Positions 16,416 to 26,680 of a stretch of DNA of 64,000 bases are shown here, one piece after another. The stretch's first letter is position 1, and each line of letters opens with the position of its first letter. This DNA is from JAIXWP01 sp965247015 (GTDB lineage: Bacteria; Bacteroidota; Bacteroidia; Flavobacteriales_D; Sanyastnellaceae). The translations under genes and the position numbers were made by a program. Under the pieces are notes generated by a model. It searched no databases. It saw only the letters and a program-made list of their open reading frames with translations, and had not been told where the DNA came from. Where the stretch lies: the NCBI GenBank assembly GCA_965247015.1, contig CBDFGG010000004.1, forward strand, positions 1,240,001 through 1,304,000, given 5' to 3'.

Positions 16416-18287
16416 ATGTATCCTGAATACGATGTCATAGTAGTTGGTGCCGGCCATGCCGGAAATGAGGCCTCGGCAGCATCCGCACGTCTTGGAAAAC
16501 GCACACTTTTGATCACAATGGACATGAACAAAATTGGCCAAATGAGCTGCAATCCTGCAATGGGAGGCATCGCTAAAGGCCAGATTGTAAGAGAGATAGA
16601 CGCACTCGGAGGTTACAGCGGAATTGTATCTGACAAGAGTGCAATTCAGTTCCGCATGCTCAATAGAAGCAAGGGTCCAGCCATGTGGAGTCCCCGGGCA
16701 CAAAATGATCGAATGCTGTTTGCCGAAGAATGGCGTCTCGCGCTTGAATCGATTCCTCATCTGGATTTTTGGCAGGATATGGTGAAAGAAATTATCGTAG
16801 AAAACAACCGTGTGACTGGTGTTGTAACCGGCATGGGCATTACGTTTAAGGCGAAGGCGGTAGTACTCACCAATGGCACATTTCTCAATGGAATAATACA
16901 CATTGGTGAGAAGCAATTTGGTGGTGGGCGCATTGGAGAAAAACGAGCGGAAGGCCTCACAGAACAGCTGATGTCGCTAGGATTTCGCTCTGGTCGACTG
17001 AAGACTGGAACGCCTCCCAGAATAGACGGTAGAAGCCTCGATTATTCCAAAATGGAAGAACAACTTGGGGATGAAAACCCTGAGAAATTCTCATACACGG
17101 ACACCAAAGCACTTACAAAACAGCGCTCTTGTTGGATTACATACACCAATCAAGAAGTGCATGAAATTCTTCAGACAGGATTTGAGAAAAGCCCAATGTT
17201 TACAGGAAGAATCCAGGGTGCAGGACCGCGTTATTGTCCTTCTATTGAGGATAAAATCAATCGCTTTGCGGACAAGGATCGCCACCAAATCTTTGTAGAA
17301 CCAGAGGGCTGGAATACTGTGGAGATTTATGTAAATGGATTTTCTACGAGTTTGCCTGATGATGTGCAATACAAGGCTTTACGAATGATTCCCGGGTTTG
17401 AGAACGCCCTTATGTTTCGTCCTGGCTATGCGATAGAGTATGATTATTTTCCACCAGATCAACTCAAGCATACACTCGAATCAAAGGATGTTCAAAACCT
17501 CTTTTTTGCAGGACAAATCAATGGTACAACGGGTTATGAAGAGGCGGCATGTCAGGGCCTCATCGCTGGAACGAACGCCGCGCTTAACCTCCTTGAAAAA
17601 GAGCCTCTCGTGCTTCGCAGAGACCAAGCCTACATTGGAGTTTTGATTGATGATCTTATCACCAAAGGCACTGACGAGCCCTATCGCATGTTCACGTCTC
17701 GTGCGGAATACAGAACACTACTCCGACAGGACAATGCGGATGAAAGATTAACTCCGCTGGCTCATGCGATTGGACTTGCGGATGACACTCGCATGCATAA
17801 AATTGAAACCAAACTCAGTGGAAAAAATGCATTGATCAAGCACCTCAGTCAGCTTTCTGTGGAGCCAGAAGAAGTTAACTCCTTGCTTGAAGCCAATGGT
17901 TCAAGTCTCACCACCCAAAAGGTGAAGGCACTGACGCTAGTGAGTCGCCCACAACTTTCGCTTGACGAGATTATTAAGGCGGTTCCTTCGATCAAGGAAT
18001 TTACAGCGCAGTATGGCGAGCTGGAGAATGAAGTCATTCAACAGACCGAAATACAGGTGAAATATGAAGGATACCTCAGCAAAGAGCGAGAGCTTGCTGA
18101 CAAAATGAGTCGACTGGACCACGTTCCACTTCCGGTGAACTATGATTATTCCAAACTCACAAGCTTGAGCATGGAGGCTCGATTAAAACTTGCCAAGATT
18201 CGTCCCGAGACACTGGGTCAAGCGTCACGCATCAGCGGTGTTAACCCTAGCGACATCTCTATCCTACTCGTTCACCTCGGCAGGTAG
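16416..18287 (+). CDS. mnmG: tRNA uridine-5-carboxymethylaminomethyl modification enzyme
   Basis: The FAD-dependent partner of MnmE; together they make the cmnm5 modification at wobble uridine 34 of several tRNAs. 623 residues, full family length. The N-terminal dinucleotide-binding motif is VIVVGAGHAGNEASAASARL, then MSCNPAMGGIAKGQIVREID and LKTGTPPRID, all MnmG signatures. FAGQINGTTGYEEAACQGLI is the second FAD region, and the C-terminal MnmE-binding helical domain ends in RISGVNPSDISILLVHL. The ATG at 16416 lies 8 bp after parS. In many bacteria mnmG (gidA) sits near the origin with gidB/parAB, consistent with the flanking parS sites. Confidence 0.97.
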   Translation: MYPEYDVIVVGAGHAGNEASAASARLGKRTLLITMDMNKIGQMSCNPAMGGIAKGQIVREIDALGGYSGIVSDKSAIQFRMLNRSKGPAMWSPRAQNDRMLFAEEWRLALESIPHLDFWQDMVKEIIVENNRVTGVVTGMGITFKAKAVVLTNGTFLNGIIHIGEKQFGGGRIGEKRAEGLTEQLMSLGFRSGRLKTGTPPRIDGRSLDYSKMEEQLGDENPEKFSYTDTKALTKQRSCWITYTNQEVHEILQTGFEKSPMFTGRIQGAGPRYCPSIEDKINRFADKDRHQIFVEPEGWNTVEIYVNGFSTSLPDDVQYKALRMIPGFENALMFRPGYAIEYDYFPPDQLKHTLESKDVQNLFFAGQINGTTGYEEAACQGLIAGTNAALNLLEKEPLVLRRDQAYIGVLIDDLITKGTDEPYRMFTSRAEYRTLLRQDNADERLTPLAHAIGLADDTRMHKIETKLSGKNALIKHLSQLSVEPEEVNSLLEANGSSLTTQKVKALTLVSRPQLSLDEIIKAVPSIKEFTAQYGELENEVIQQTEIQVKYEGYLSKERELADKMSRLDHVPLPVNYDYSKLTSLSMEARLKLAKIRPETLGQASRISGVNPSDISILLVHLGR

Positions 18288-18370
18288 TCAAAAACGCATT
18301 TTAAGCCTCATAAAACGACTTTGTAGCACTCTGACATCATCTTTATCGGCGTCTAACCCGATTTGATAAA

Positions 18371-18400
18371 AATGCCCCGTTTCTGCGGGGCGTTTTTTTT
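18371..18400 (+). terminator. Intrinsic terminator after mnmG
   Basis: GCCCCG/CGGGGC stem with a TTTCTG loop and a run of eight T, 87 bp after the stop codon. Confidence 0.85.
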
Positions 18401-18416
18401 GGTTTCCCGTGAAACC
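18401..18416. promoter_or_regulatory. parS-like site, one core mismatch
   Basis: GGTTTCCCGTGAAACC matches the 14-bp parS core GTTTCACGTGAAAC at 13 positions (A to C in the centre), and its outer bases keep the palindrome. It lies immediately after the mnmG terminator and 2 kb from the perfect parS. Confidence 0.6.
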
Positions 18417-18480
18417 AGCGCGTTTTTGAAACCTTTTATTAAATTTTGAGTAACAAGGTGACCCCTATAAAAAGAAAATC

Positions 18481-21400
18481 TTGTTACAACCGAAACTTCT
18501 TCTGATCATGTTCTTTGCGATTGCAGGCCTCACCAGCCGGTCGCAAGTTACCTTTCAGGCTCAGGCCACGGAAGGATGCGCTCCTTTTGGAGTCGTGATC
18601 GATGTCACCCAGCCCACTTCTGGAATTACTAGTTATAGCTGGACTATTACGACCCCTTCTGGAACTACGCTCACGGCAAGCAGCCCACAATATGTTTCGA
18701 TTTTCAATAATCCAGGAACGTATGATGTGAGCTTGACCATTAACGGTTCGCAGAATCAAACCATTCAAGACTATATCACTGTTTACTCCAAACCTACAGC
18801 TACTTTTTCTGTAGATGACAACACCGGATGTTTTCCACATTGTGTTGAATTTACTGATACTAGCACCCCTGGTTCTGGTGCTATTGTAAACCGCACATGG
18901 GACTTTGGAAATGGTTCCACGGGAAACGGAGCGGTTGCTTCACATTGTTATGCGTCACCAGGAACATTTAGCCCGGTTCTTTCGATAGCCGACGAAAATG
19001 GCTGTTTTGCGAATGTGACCATGCCTAATTTGATCAGTGTTACCTCCAATTTTCCCACAGCCACATTTACTTCGAGTGCAACAGTTACTTGCAATGCACC
19101 AACCGCTATAAGTTTCACAAATAGTTCCACGGGAAACTTGGACTTTGAGAGCATTTGGACTTTTGGTGATGGGGCAGGGACCACTACTTCAGGGCCGACC
19201 AATTTATCTCACACATTCAATGCTCCGGGCAATTATGAAGTTTGTCTGGAAGTGGTGGATGACGAAAATTGTGCTGCCTCTGTTTGTCATAATATCACCA
19301 TTCTTAACGACCCCAATCCAAGTTTCACTGTTAGTGATACAGAAGTTTGCACGGGGCAAGCCGTTACTTTTACCAATACTACAACTCCCGCTCCTTCTCA
19401 GGTCAAGTGGGATTTTGACAATAATGGAACGATCGATTCATTCTCGAACGCTCCATCATTTGCGTATAGCACGCCTGGAACGTACCAGCCCAAGTTCATT
19501 GTTATTTACAGTCCAACTTGTACGGACACTTTGCAAAATGTGAGCATCACTGTACATCCAGGAATTACCGCAAGTATTTCGGCAAACGAAACCACCAGCT
19601 GCAGTCCGCCATTTAGCCCTGTTATTTCTGCCGCTGCAAGCGGCACGGGTCCATTCACCTACAACTGGATTGTTGCCAGTCAGCCCGCAGGAACTACACC
19701 GATCATTAATCCAACTTTCAATCAAAACGGATCTTATTCCGTTTCAGTTGTAATTACAAACGCGCAAGGTTGCACCGGCGCTGCTTCTCAGACCAACTAC
19801 ATCCAAGTTAGCACACCGAACGTTTTCTTTTCGCATGAAGAAATTGCTTGCTTCGGAGAAGAAGTCGAGCCCACCAATATCGCGCTTTCGAACAACGATG
19901 ATATAACCACTTATTCATGGGATTTCGATGGTGATGGAGTAGAAGATTCCAATGAATCAAATCCCGTTTATGTCTACAATGCACAAGGCGAATATTTCAT
20001 TTCATTGACCGTTGAAACTTCATCTGATTGTGTTACTTCTTTCACAAGTCCGACGCCCATTTTAATACAAGCACCTCTAAGCACAGACTTTAACGCAAGC
20101 GCTCTTGTTAGCTGCGCTGGTGAGGCTATTGAATATTGCATACCAGCGGTAAATGGAAACACTTACAGCTGGAATTTTGATGATGGAAGCGGTTGGATTG
20201 TGATGAACCCTGAGGAAACTTGTATTGAGCACATGTATGAAGATACCGGATATTTCGATGTTATGATAAGCATCGTCAATGGTACTTGTAGCATTGGTGA
20301 CACACTTGTTGACTATATCTACATTGAGCCACCTGTGGCTCTTTTCGACTACTCCGTTGACTGCGCTGATATGCTTACCGTAACTGTCGGAGATATGAGT
20401 ATTGGTGCGGATGGATTAACATGGGATTTTGGTGATGGAAGTGCTCCTGTTACCAACGTTGAAACATACACACATACCTATGCTGCTTATGGCACTTACG
20501 ACATCACATTAACCGCTACAAGCGCTACTATGGGGTGCCCTGATGATAAAATTAATAGTGTACAACTCATTCCACCATCTGCCGCAATTAGCTTCAGTCA
20601 GACTATTGGATGCGGGCCTCTATCTGTATTTCTTGAGGGCGAAAGAGTAAACCATCACTGGCATGTGAGCATAAGCAATGGCGATGAAATTACTGTCGAT
20701 TGGAATGGTGATCAACAGCTATGGAATACCACCTATTTTCACGGAGGAGAAACTACAACTACACAACATACATTGAACGGGTACTTCTGGCCAGAATTGA
20801 TTTTTGAGCAAGAAGGATGTTATGATTTTACTGTGGAAATTTTAAATGAATTTGGTTGTGCTGCAAGCGCGTTCTATGACGATGCAGTATGCGTGACAGC
20901 GGGCACAGACTTCGCTACATTCACACCTACTATTATTTCAAGCTGTGATTCTGTTACTGTTTCATTTCTTGCGAATGCAAACAACATCACGAGCTATCAA
21001 TGGACCTTCAGCGATGGCGCTGGCACTACCATTACAGAGCCTTCTCATACATTTTTACCACCATTCAATTATAATACTGGGATAACTGCTACACTAAATG
21101 CGACAAACACATTTGGCTGTGAGTCAACAGTGACACAAACAATCGATGTGGTTCTGCCTAGTATTCCTCAATTCAACCCTGCGAGCAATCCAATTTGTGA
21201 GGGTGGAAGCGTGGCGTTTACAAGTACCACCCAAGGTCCTGTAAATGTTTTCACGTGGAATTTCGGTGATGGAGAAACGAGCAATGAGGAAAATCCAACT
21301 CATAACTATTCTGCAAATGGAAATTATGAGGTTTGTTTGACGGTTGAAAATAGCGCAGGATGCGCCAGAACACATTGTATTGAAAACGCTGTGATTGTCG

Positions 21401-24126
21401 CTAATCCTGAAGTAGCATTTACTTACACTTCTGCCATCAATAATTGCTTGTTCGGTGTTCAATTAGAAAGTACTACTCCTGGTACCGCTACGTCATTGAC
21501 GTGGGATTTTGGAGATGCTCAAACAGGAACTGGCGCAAGTACTTTTCACACCTATCCGATTGGTGTTTATGATGTTGTTTTAACCATCACAAATAATTAC
21601 GGCTGCACCGACAGTCTTGTAGTGGAAGATATCCTCAATTATGGTGACGTGATTGGGCCATATAGTGTTGATTTGGATGATGCGAACTGCGCTCCATTTC
21701 ACATCGATTTACAGGCGTATAATGTCAACGATACATACTTCACCTACTTCTGGGATTTCAACGACGGAAATGGTGATCCTACAGGAAATACCACTGTTGA
21801 CCATGATTACACTGCTGCAGGAATATACTGTCCTCAATTGATCATGACTGATCCTAACGGTTGTCAAGTATTCATTCCATGCATCAATCCAATTGAAGTA
21901 GAAGAATTTGTTCTTGGCTATTCTCAGCCTGAGGCAATCTGTTTTGGAGAAGAGATTCTGTTTCAAGTGACCAATGCCGATACGTACGCTTGGTCAGGCG
22001 GAATGGCTGTAGTAGACGGCTCGCAGCCGGGTGAATACATTCTTCAACCGAATACTTCAGGTGAGTATTATCTCACTGGAACGTTTGCTGATTGTGTAAG
22101 AACGGATACTATTCACGTAACCGTTAACCCGCTTCCTGTTGTAACAGTAGATGTTCCTGCGGGTGTTTGTTTCAACAGTCCTTCATTTGAATTGACGGGA
22201 GGTTTACCTAATGATTTACCTGGAACGTATGCGATTAATGGCTTTCCCGGAAATGTATTCGAGCCGAGCATGACACCTGGTTTATCTTATGATATCACCT
22301 ATTCCTACACGGATAGCAATGGTTGTTACAATGAAGCAACATCTCCCATTTTCATACACGATTTACCTGTTGTTACTCTAGAAAACTTCGATTCTAAGTG
22401 CGAATATGAAAGTGTTTTCGACTTAGGTGGTGGTTTACCGATTGGTGGTGTTTACACACTGTCAAATGATACCATTACTTCATTTGATCCTTCTGTGGGC
22501 CTTGGTAATTACAACATTGTCTACACCTACACAGATGCTAATAGCTGCGTAAGCAGCGCACAGCGCGTTCTTGCGGTGCATGATGCGCCAGCGATAGCTG
22601 TTAACTTTGAATCTGTATGTGCAAATGAATTGTTTTTTATTCAAAACAACACTAACGTTCAAAGTGGCACAATTGCGACCAGTGTTTGGGAATTTCAAGA
22701 TGGTGTCAACGCTAGTAATTTCCAGCCCAATGTATTTCTATTTGATAGCAATGGAACGAAAAACATCCATGCTGAATTCACAAGTAGTTTTGGATGTGTG
22801 AGTGTATTAGACACCGTTGTAAACGTACGTCTGGTGCCCGAAGCAAGCTTCTTACTCGAAGATGGCTGTCAAGATACAGATCTCAATTTCCAATCGACAT
22901 CAACTGTTTCTGAAGGTGTGATTACCAATTGGGAGTGGGTTTTTGAAGGACAATCGTTTAACGATGATGAAACTATTGTATACAGCTTTGATGGATGGGG
23001 CACATTGCCTGCAACATTGATCGTTACGACTGACCTCGCATGTACCGACACGGTATCGAATAGTGTTGGTGTATATCCTGCGCCTGTTGTAGATATTATT
23101 GGTTCCAATGTTTGTATGAATTTCCTCAGCAGTTTTCAGTCTTTTGTTGAATTGGAGGTTGGAAGCGTTGTTGGCTACGAGTGGAATTTTGGTGATGCAT
23201 CTGATTCTATGACCACTGTTAATTCTCATCATTTATATGAAACCGACGGCACATATAACGTAACGTTGGATGTCACATCAAGCTTAGGTTGTGTCGGTAG
23301 TGAAGAATTAGAGTATATCGTGTATCCTTTGCCTGACGTGGATTTCAGCCTTGTTGATAGCACATACTGCAGTGGCGAAACTATTGAACTAATAGATATG
23401 TCCAGTGTTTACAGCCCTTCTGAAAATGTAAGCTGGAACTGGTATTTAGATAATAATCTCATCAGTAATTCTCAGAACGTAACGAGTGATTTTGATGCTC
23501 CTGGTTTGTATCAAGTACGATTAGAAGTAACAACAAACTTCGGTTGTGAGGCCGATAGCGCCGCACCACTTGCCCTTCAGATTTATCCTCGTCCGGTGGC
23601 TGGTTTCGATTTGCGACGTGATGAAGTGTTGATGTATTCTCCTGTGGTACACATTGAAAACACCGCAAGTATTGACGTTACCAATTGGCATTACGACTTT
23701 GGTGATGGATTGACTAGTACTATGCAAGAAGGCCAACACAGCTATAATACTTGGGATGATTATGTGATCACACAAACTGTAAGCAACGTCTATGGCTGCA
23801 CTGCGGTGGCTCAGCAAAATGTCAGCGTATTGCCGTCATTACAAGTTCATATTCCCAATGCGTTTACGCCCGATGGAAATGGCAATAATGATTTATTCAA
23901 GCCTGTTATCGCGGGTTCTGAAGTGCGCGAATATTACTTTGCCATCTTTGATCGCTGGGGCAACATTGTCTATGAAACAGAAGATGTGGAGGGATGTTGG
24001 AACGGTCAAGTTCATAACACTGGCGTAGAAGCTCAGGATGGTGTTTACAACTGGGTATTGAAAATTCGTAGTATCGATCAACCGGTAGTTGGCTCTCAGC
24101 AAGGGTTTGTGCTGCTCATTCGATAA
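18481..24126 (+). CDS. Giant PKD-repeat protein with T9SS type B sorting domain
   Basis: 1881 residues. Start TTG 18481: no ATG or GTG lies between the upstream stop (18451) and this codon, and it gives a full signal peptide (LQPKLLLIMFFAIAGLTSRS); the ATG at 18508 would truncate it. Next come roughly 16 PKD-like beta domains of 80-100 residues marked by WDFGDG-type motifs (for example WTFGDGAG, WDFDGDGVEDSNESN, WNFGDGETSNEENPTHNY), with some Ig-like domains near 1150-1350. The last 90 residues match the gliding-motility-associated C-terminal domain (HIPNAFTPDGNGNNDLFKPV, FDRWGNIVYET, QDGVYNWVLKI), the type B T9SS signal. Such proteins are exported by T9SS and displayed as adhesins or filaments. 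Type B cargo usually needs a PorP/SprF partner; one is encoded at 39.4 kb. No enzymatic domain was seen. Confidence 0.93.
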   Translation: MLQPKLLLIMFFAIAGLTSRSQVTFQAQATEGCAPFGVVIDVTQPTSGITSYSWTITTPSGTTLTASSPQYVSIFNNPGTYDVSLTINGSQNQTIQDYITVYSKPTATFSVDDNTGCFPHCVEFTDTSTPGSGAIVNRTWDFGNGSTGNGAVASHCYASPGTFSPVLSIADENGCFANVTMPNLISVTSNFPTATFTSSATVTCNAPTAISFTNSSTGNLDFESIWTFGDGAGTTTSGPTNLSHTFNAPGNYEVCLEVVDDENCAASVCHNITILNDPNPSFTVSDTEVCTGQAVTFTNTTTPAPSQVKWDFDNNGTIDSFSNAPSFAYSTPGTYQPKFIVIYSPTCTDTLQNVSITVHPGITASISANETTSCSPPFSPVISAAASGTGPFTYNWIVASQPAGTTPIINPTFNQNGSYSVSVVITNAQGCTGAASQTNYIQVSTPNVFFSHEEIACFGEEVEPTNIALSNNDDITTYSWDFDGDGVEDSNESNPVYVYNAQGEYFISLTVETSSDCVTSFTSPTPILIQAPLSTDFNASALVSCAGEAIEYCIPAVNGNTYSWNFDDGSGWIVMNPEETCIEHMYEDTGYFDVMISIVNGTCSIGDTLVDYIYIEPPVALFDYSVDCADMLTVTVGDMSIGADGLTWDFGDGSAPVTNVETYTHTYAAYGTYDITLTATSATMGCPDDKINSVQLIPPSAAISFSQTIGCGPLSVFLEGERVNHHWHVSISNGDEITVDWNGDQQLWNTTYFHGGETTTTQHTLNGYFWPELIFEQEGCYDFTVEILNEFGCAASAFYDDAVCVTAGTDFATFTPTIISSCDSVTVSFLANANNITSYQWTFSDGAGTTITEPSHTFLPPFNYNTGITATLNATNTFGCESTVTQTIDVVLPSIPQFNPASNPICEGGSVAFTSTTQGPVNVFTWNFGDGETSNEENPTHNYSANGNYEVCLTVENSAGCARTHCIENAVIVANPEVAFTYTSAINNCLFGVQLESTTPGTATSLTWDFGDAQTGTGASTFHTYPIGVYDVVLTITNNYGCTDSLVVEDILNYGDVIGPYSVDLDDANCAPFHIDLQAYNVNDTYFTYFWDFNDGNGDPTGNTTVDHDYTAAGIYCPQLIMTDPNGCQVFIPCINPIEVEEFVLGYSQPEAICFGEEILFQVTNADTYAWSGGMAVVDGSQPGEYILQPNTSGEYYLTGTFADCVRTDTIHVTVNPLPVVTVDVPAGVCFNSPSFELTGGLPNDLPGTYAINGFPGNVFEPSMTPGLSYDITYSYTDSNGCYNEATSPIFIHDLPVVTLENFDSKCEYESVFDLGGGLPIGGVYTLSNDTITSFDPSVGLGNYNIVYTYTDANSCVSSAQRVLAVHDAPAIAVNFESVCANELFFIQNNTNVQSGTIATSVWEFQDGVNASNFQPNVFLFDSNGTKNIHAEFTSSFGCVSVLDTVVNVRLVPEASFLLEDGCQDTDLNFQSTSTVSEGVITNWEWVFEGQSFNDDETIVYSFDGWGTLPATLIVTTDLACTDTVSNSVGVYPAPVVDIIGSNVCMNFLSSFQSFVELEVGSVVGYEWNFGDASDSMTTVNSHHLYETDGTYNVTLDVTSSLGCVGSEELEYIVYPLPDVDFSLVDSTYCSGETIELIDMSSVYSPSENVSWNWYLDNNLISNSQNVTSDFDAPGLYQVRLEVTTNFGCEADSAAPLALQIYPRPVAGFDLRRDEVLMYSPVVHIENTASIDVTNWHYDFGDGLTSTMQEGQHSYNTWDDYVITQTVSNVYGCTAVAQQNVSVLPSLQVHIPNAFTPDGNGNNDLFKPVIAGSEVREYYFAIFDRWGNIVYETEDVEGCWNGQVHNTGVEAQDGVYNWVLKIRSIDQPVVGSQQGFVLLIR

Positions 24127-24127
24127 A

Positions 24128-25207
24128 CTATATTTCTCTAATCGCTTTTAGAAATTGTTCCTTTCGAGCGCTTTCAGTGAAGTTGTTTGCAATTCTATTT
24201 CTTGCAGCCTCTTGGGCAGCAACCGAATGATTGTTCGGTATTGCTCCTAATATTTCACTTAATCTCTTACTAGATTTTTCTTTGAGAATGAATCCCGTGT
24301 CTGCAATAATTTCAGGCATTGAAGCAACATCAGACACCACTGGTATACAACCGCAAAGCATTGCTTCACAGAGCGCATTTGGAAAGCCTTCTGATAAAGA
24401 AAGTTGAAGATACACCTGTGATGTTTGTAAGTGTTTTTCAAGTTCTGACTGCGGTAAAGCTGGGAAAAGCTTAATGTTTGGAATATGTTCCACACGTTTC
24501 AGGAAAGCTTCGCTATTATCACCAATGATGGTGAACGTCCAGTCGGGGAGGAGCGGGGCTGTTTCGAGTATCAAATCAATGCCTTTGAGAATTCGTCTTC
24601 TCTCTTCATGAAGACCAACCGCAATGGTCACTGCAGTTTTTTCTTTTGTCAACGCCGTATTCATTTGCCACGCCTCTGCTTTGTACCCGTTGAAAATCGT
24701 TATATGCGGCGTTCTAAGGTCTTTGATAAAGTGTCTGACCCCTTGGCCTTCGTGGGATGATTTCGTGTAACTATTCGCGCTTAAAATCAATGATTCGTGA
24801 ACGGGTAACATGAGGGACGCCTTTCGATAGGAATACGTGATTGCTCTTCTCATCCATTTATTTGCAAATGCACCGTAACCGATTTCGGGAAGCGCAACGG
24901 CATCAAATCCTCCAAGAACAATGATTAGTTTTTTGTTTAATACTGCGCACCAGAAAGCGGGTATCATGGTGTGATAGCCGCCGAATTGCGCTACCACTTT
25001 TTTTACCCGAAAAGAAATAAAAGGAAAGCTAACGAATTGCATGAACATAACCCACGGTAGGAGCGCCTTTTGAGGTACTTTGAATTCTTTTTTTACCACC
25101 TCGTATTCTGATTCGAGATATGAAAGATCTTTTCTCACGAAAGAAGACAAGTCGGGAAAAATATATAGCAGTCGGGGCCTAGTCATTACATTCGCAAAAA
25201 AACGCAT
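24128..25207 (-). CDS. Family 4-type glycosyltransferase
   Basis: 359 residues with the GT-B fold. The C-terminal nucleotide-sugar domain carries the EX7E motif (EGFPNALCEAMLCGCIPVVS), with preceding TIAVGLHEERRRILKGIDLI and FTIIGDN strands as in GT4 enzymes (retaining transferases building polysaccharide or LPS). The ATG at 25207 is 21 bp from the divergent flippase start; Met8 (25186) is an alternative. Its stop lies 1 bp from the stop of the giant type B gene with no terminator between. The neighbour encodes a polysaccharide flippase, so both probably serve surface-glycan assembly. Donor and acceptor are unknown. The gene contains one copy of the ACCGAA-N6-TTCGGT palindrome near its 3' end. 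Confidence 0.9.
   Translation of the reverse strand: MRFFANVMTRPRLLYIFPDLSSFVRKDLSYLESEYEVVKKEFKVPQKALLPWVMFMQFVSFPFISFRVKKVVAQFGGYHTMIPAFWCAVLNKKLIIVLGGFDAVALPEIGYGAFANKWMRRAITYSYRKASLMLPVHESLILSANSYTKSSHEGQGVRHFIKDLRTPHITIFNGYKAEAWQMNTALTKEKTAVTIAVGLHEERRRILKGIDLILETAPLLPDWTFTIIGDNSEAFLKRVEHIPNIKLFPALPQSELEKHLQTSQVYLQLSLSEGFPNALCEAMLCGCIPVVSDVASMPEIIADTGFILKEKSSKRLSEILGAIPNNHSVAAQEAARNRIANNFTESARKEQFLKAIREI
24222..24239. repeat. ACCGAAY-N4-RTTCGGT palindrome, copy 1
   Basis: ACCGAATGATTGTTCGGT, inside the glycosyltransferase gene, where the minus strand encodes P-N-N-H-S-V. The 18-mer is identical to copy 3 at 42276, which encodes T-E-Q-S-F-G in another frame. Confidence 0.8.
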
Positions 25208-25228
25208 TAATCGCTGTTTCCGGAAGGA

Positions 25229-26680
25229 ATGATTTCAAAAAAGACCATATACGGTTCATTTATCTACACTTTGGTAGGTTCGCTTCCTTTTGCGAGTGCA
25301 TTGATCTTGTTGCCTTTTTACAGTAATTTTCTATCTACAAATGATTTCGGGGCGCTCACTGTCTATATCAGTTTTTCTCTTCTGGTGCAGATACTAGCTA
25401 CTTTTAGCATAGAACAATATATTGCAACCCATGTCCATCAACTTCGCGATGATGTTTCAGAGCGACGGAAGAAAATGGGTTCTGCGCTCACATTGTGTTT
25501 TCTTTTTGGAATTCTCGTGATTGGCCTCTTTAGTCTCGTTGGGCCTAGTGTTTTTCGACTGTTTGATAAGGATGCACAGCTTGATTTCTGGACGTTTGGA
25601 ATGATGTCGGTTGTGACAGGAATGTTCAATGGATACTTTCGAAATTACACCACGTTATTGATTTATGATCGTCAGGAAAAAGAATATATCGCTGCCAATT
25701 TGATTAACTTTTTTGCGACTATTGGGCTTTCAATTTTCTTCTTGTATCGATTTGAGGCGTCTCTTATGGGGCCTATGCTTGGAAGATTAACGAGCGGCGT
25801 GGTCATATTTTTTGTAGCCCTCATTCATCATCTGCGGAACTATCCTTTTCGTTTTCAAATGCCCAATGCAAAAGAAATTTTGTGGTTTGCGGCTCCGATG
25901 CTTTTGATCTCGTTGTTCAATTGGTCGATTGCCTACATCGATCGATTTTTCTTGACTTCTCAGATCTCAATGGATCAAATTGGGGTGTACGATTTTGCCA
26001 CCAAATTTTTACTTCCTGTCGAATTGATGCACATGGGATTGAGTAATTTTTTGATGCCTAAAATTTATTCTAGCTGGGATAAGAATTTCACGAACCCTCC
26101 AATGGTGGCGGCGAATCAGATGCTTCACTCCTTCTCTATTCTCACGGTGGTGGCGATTATTGGAACCATATTTATCATTCCCATTGCAGTGCCTTTTATA
26201 GTAAAAAATGAGGATTTGTATTTGGCATTTAGTCTATTGCCATTGCTCAGTATTTCTTTTCTAACACGCTCTGCATACAACCTCCTTTCGGGAGTGCTGA
26301 TGTTACAAAAGGCGACAAGACGCATTGTGATTGCCTTCGTGATTACTGGTATTGCACAGTTCGGCGCTTCGTATTTTTTGATTCCAACGTTTGGATTAGA
26401 GGCGGCGATGTACATTGCTGTCGGCACCAAAATATTATTGGTGGTGGTATTGTATTTCACAGCGAGTCAGAGTGCAACGCTGGATTTGAGGATGAGAAAG
26501 TTCTTTTGGTATCCGCTTTCCATTGCCGCGGGCTTGGTTGTTTTTTACCAACTGGAGCACATTGGATTTTGGCCCGTTTGGGCGGCTTTTGTTCTTTTTG
26601 CGGCTATAATCACCTGGGGCTTCTTTGGAAAGGAATTAAGGCCCCTTCTGGCCTTCTATTTAGGTCCTAAAGGACGTTGA
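25229..26680 (+). CDS. Polysaccharide/oligosaccharide flippase (Wzx-like)
   Basis: 483 residues with about 12-14 hydrophobic helices spread over the whole length (for example FIYTLVGSLPFASALILLPF, ITWGFFGKELRPLLAFYL at the end), the plan of the MOP superfamily polysaccharide-synthesis transporters. These flip lipid-linked sugar units across the inner membrane. The N-terminal pattern G-S-x-P-F-x-S-x-L-I-L-L-P-F and the conserved Arg/Asp positions within helices fit. It is paired with the divergent glycosyltransferase. Its last 14 bp overlap the 3' end of the response-regulator gene on the other strand. Substrate unknown. Confidence 0.9.
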   Translation: MISKKTIYGSFIYTLVGSLPFASALILLPFYSNFLSTNDFGALTVYISFSLLVQILATFSIEQYIATHVHQLRDDVSERRKKMGSALTLCFLFGILVIGLFSLVGPSVFRLFDKDAQLDFWTFGMMSVVTGMFNGYFRNYTTLLIYDRQEKEYIAANLINFFATIGLSIFFLYRFEASLMGPMLGRLTSGVVIFFVALIHHLRNYPFRFQMPNAKEILWFAAPMLLISLFNWSIAYIDRFFLTSQISMDQIGVYDFATKFLLPVELMHMGLSNFLMPKIYSSWDKNFTNPPMVAANQMLHSFSILTVVAIIGTIFIIPIAVPFIVKNEDLYLAFSLLPLLSISFLTRSAYNLLSGVLMLQKATRRIVIAFVITGIAQFGASYFLIPTFGLEAAMYIAVGTKILLVVVLYFTASQSATLDLRMRKFFWYPLSIAAGLVVFYQLEHIGFWPVWAAFVLFAAIITWGFFGKELRPLLAFYLGPKGR

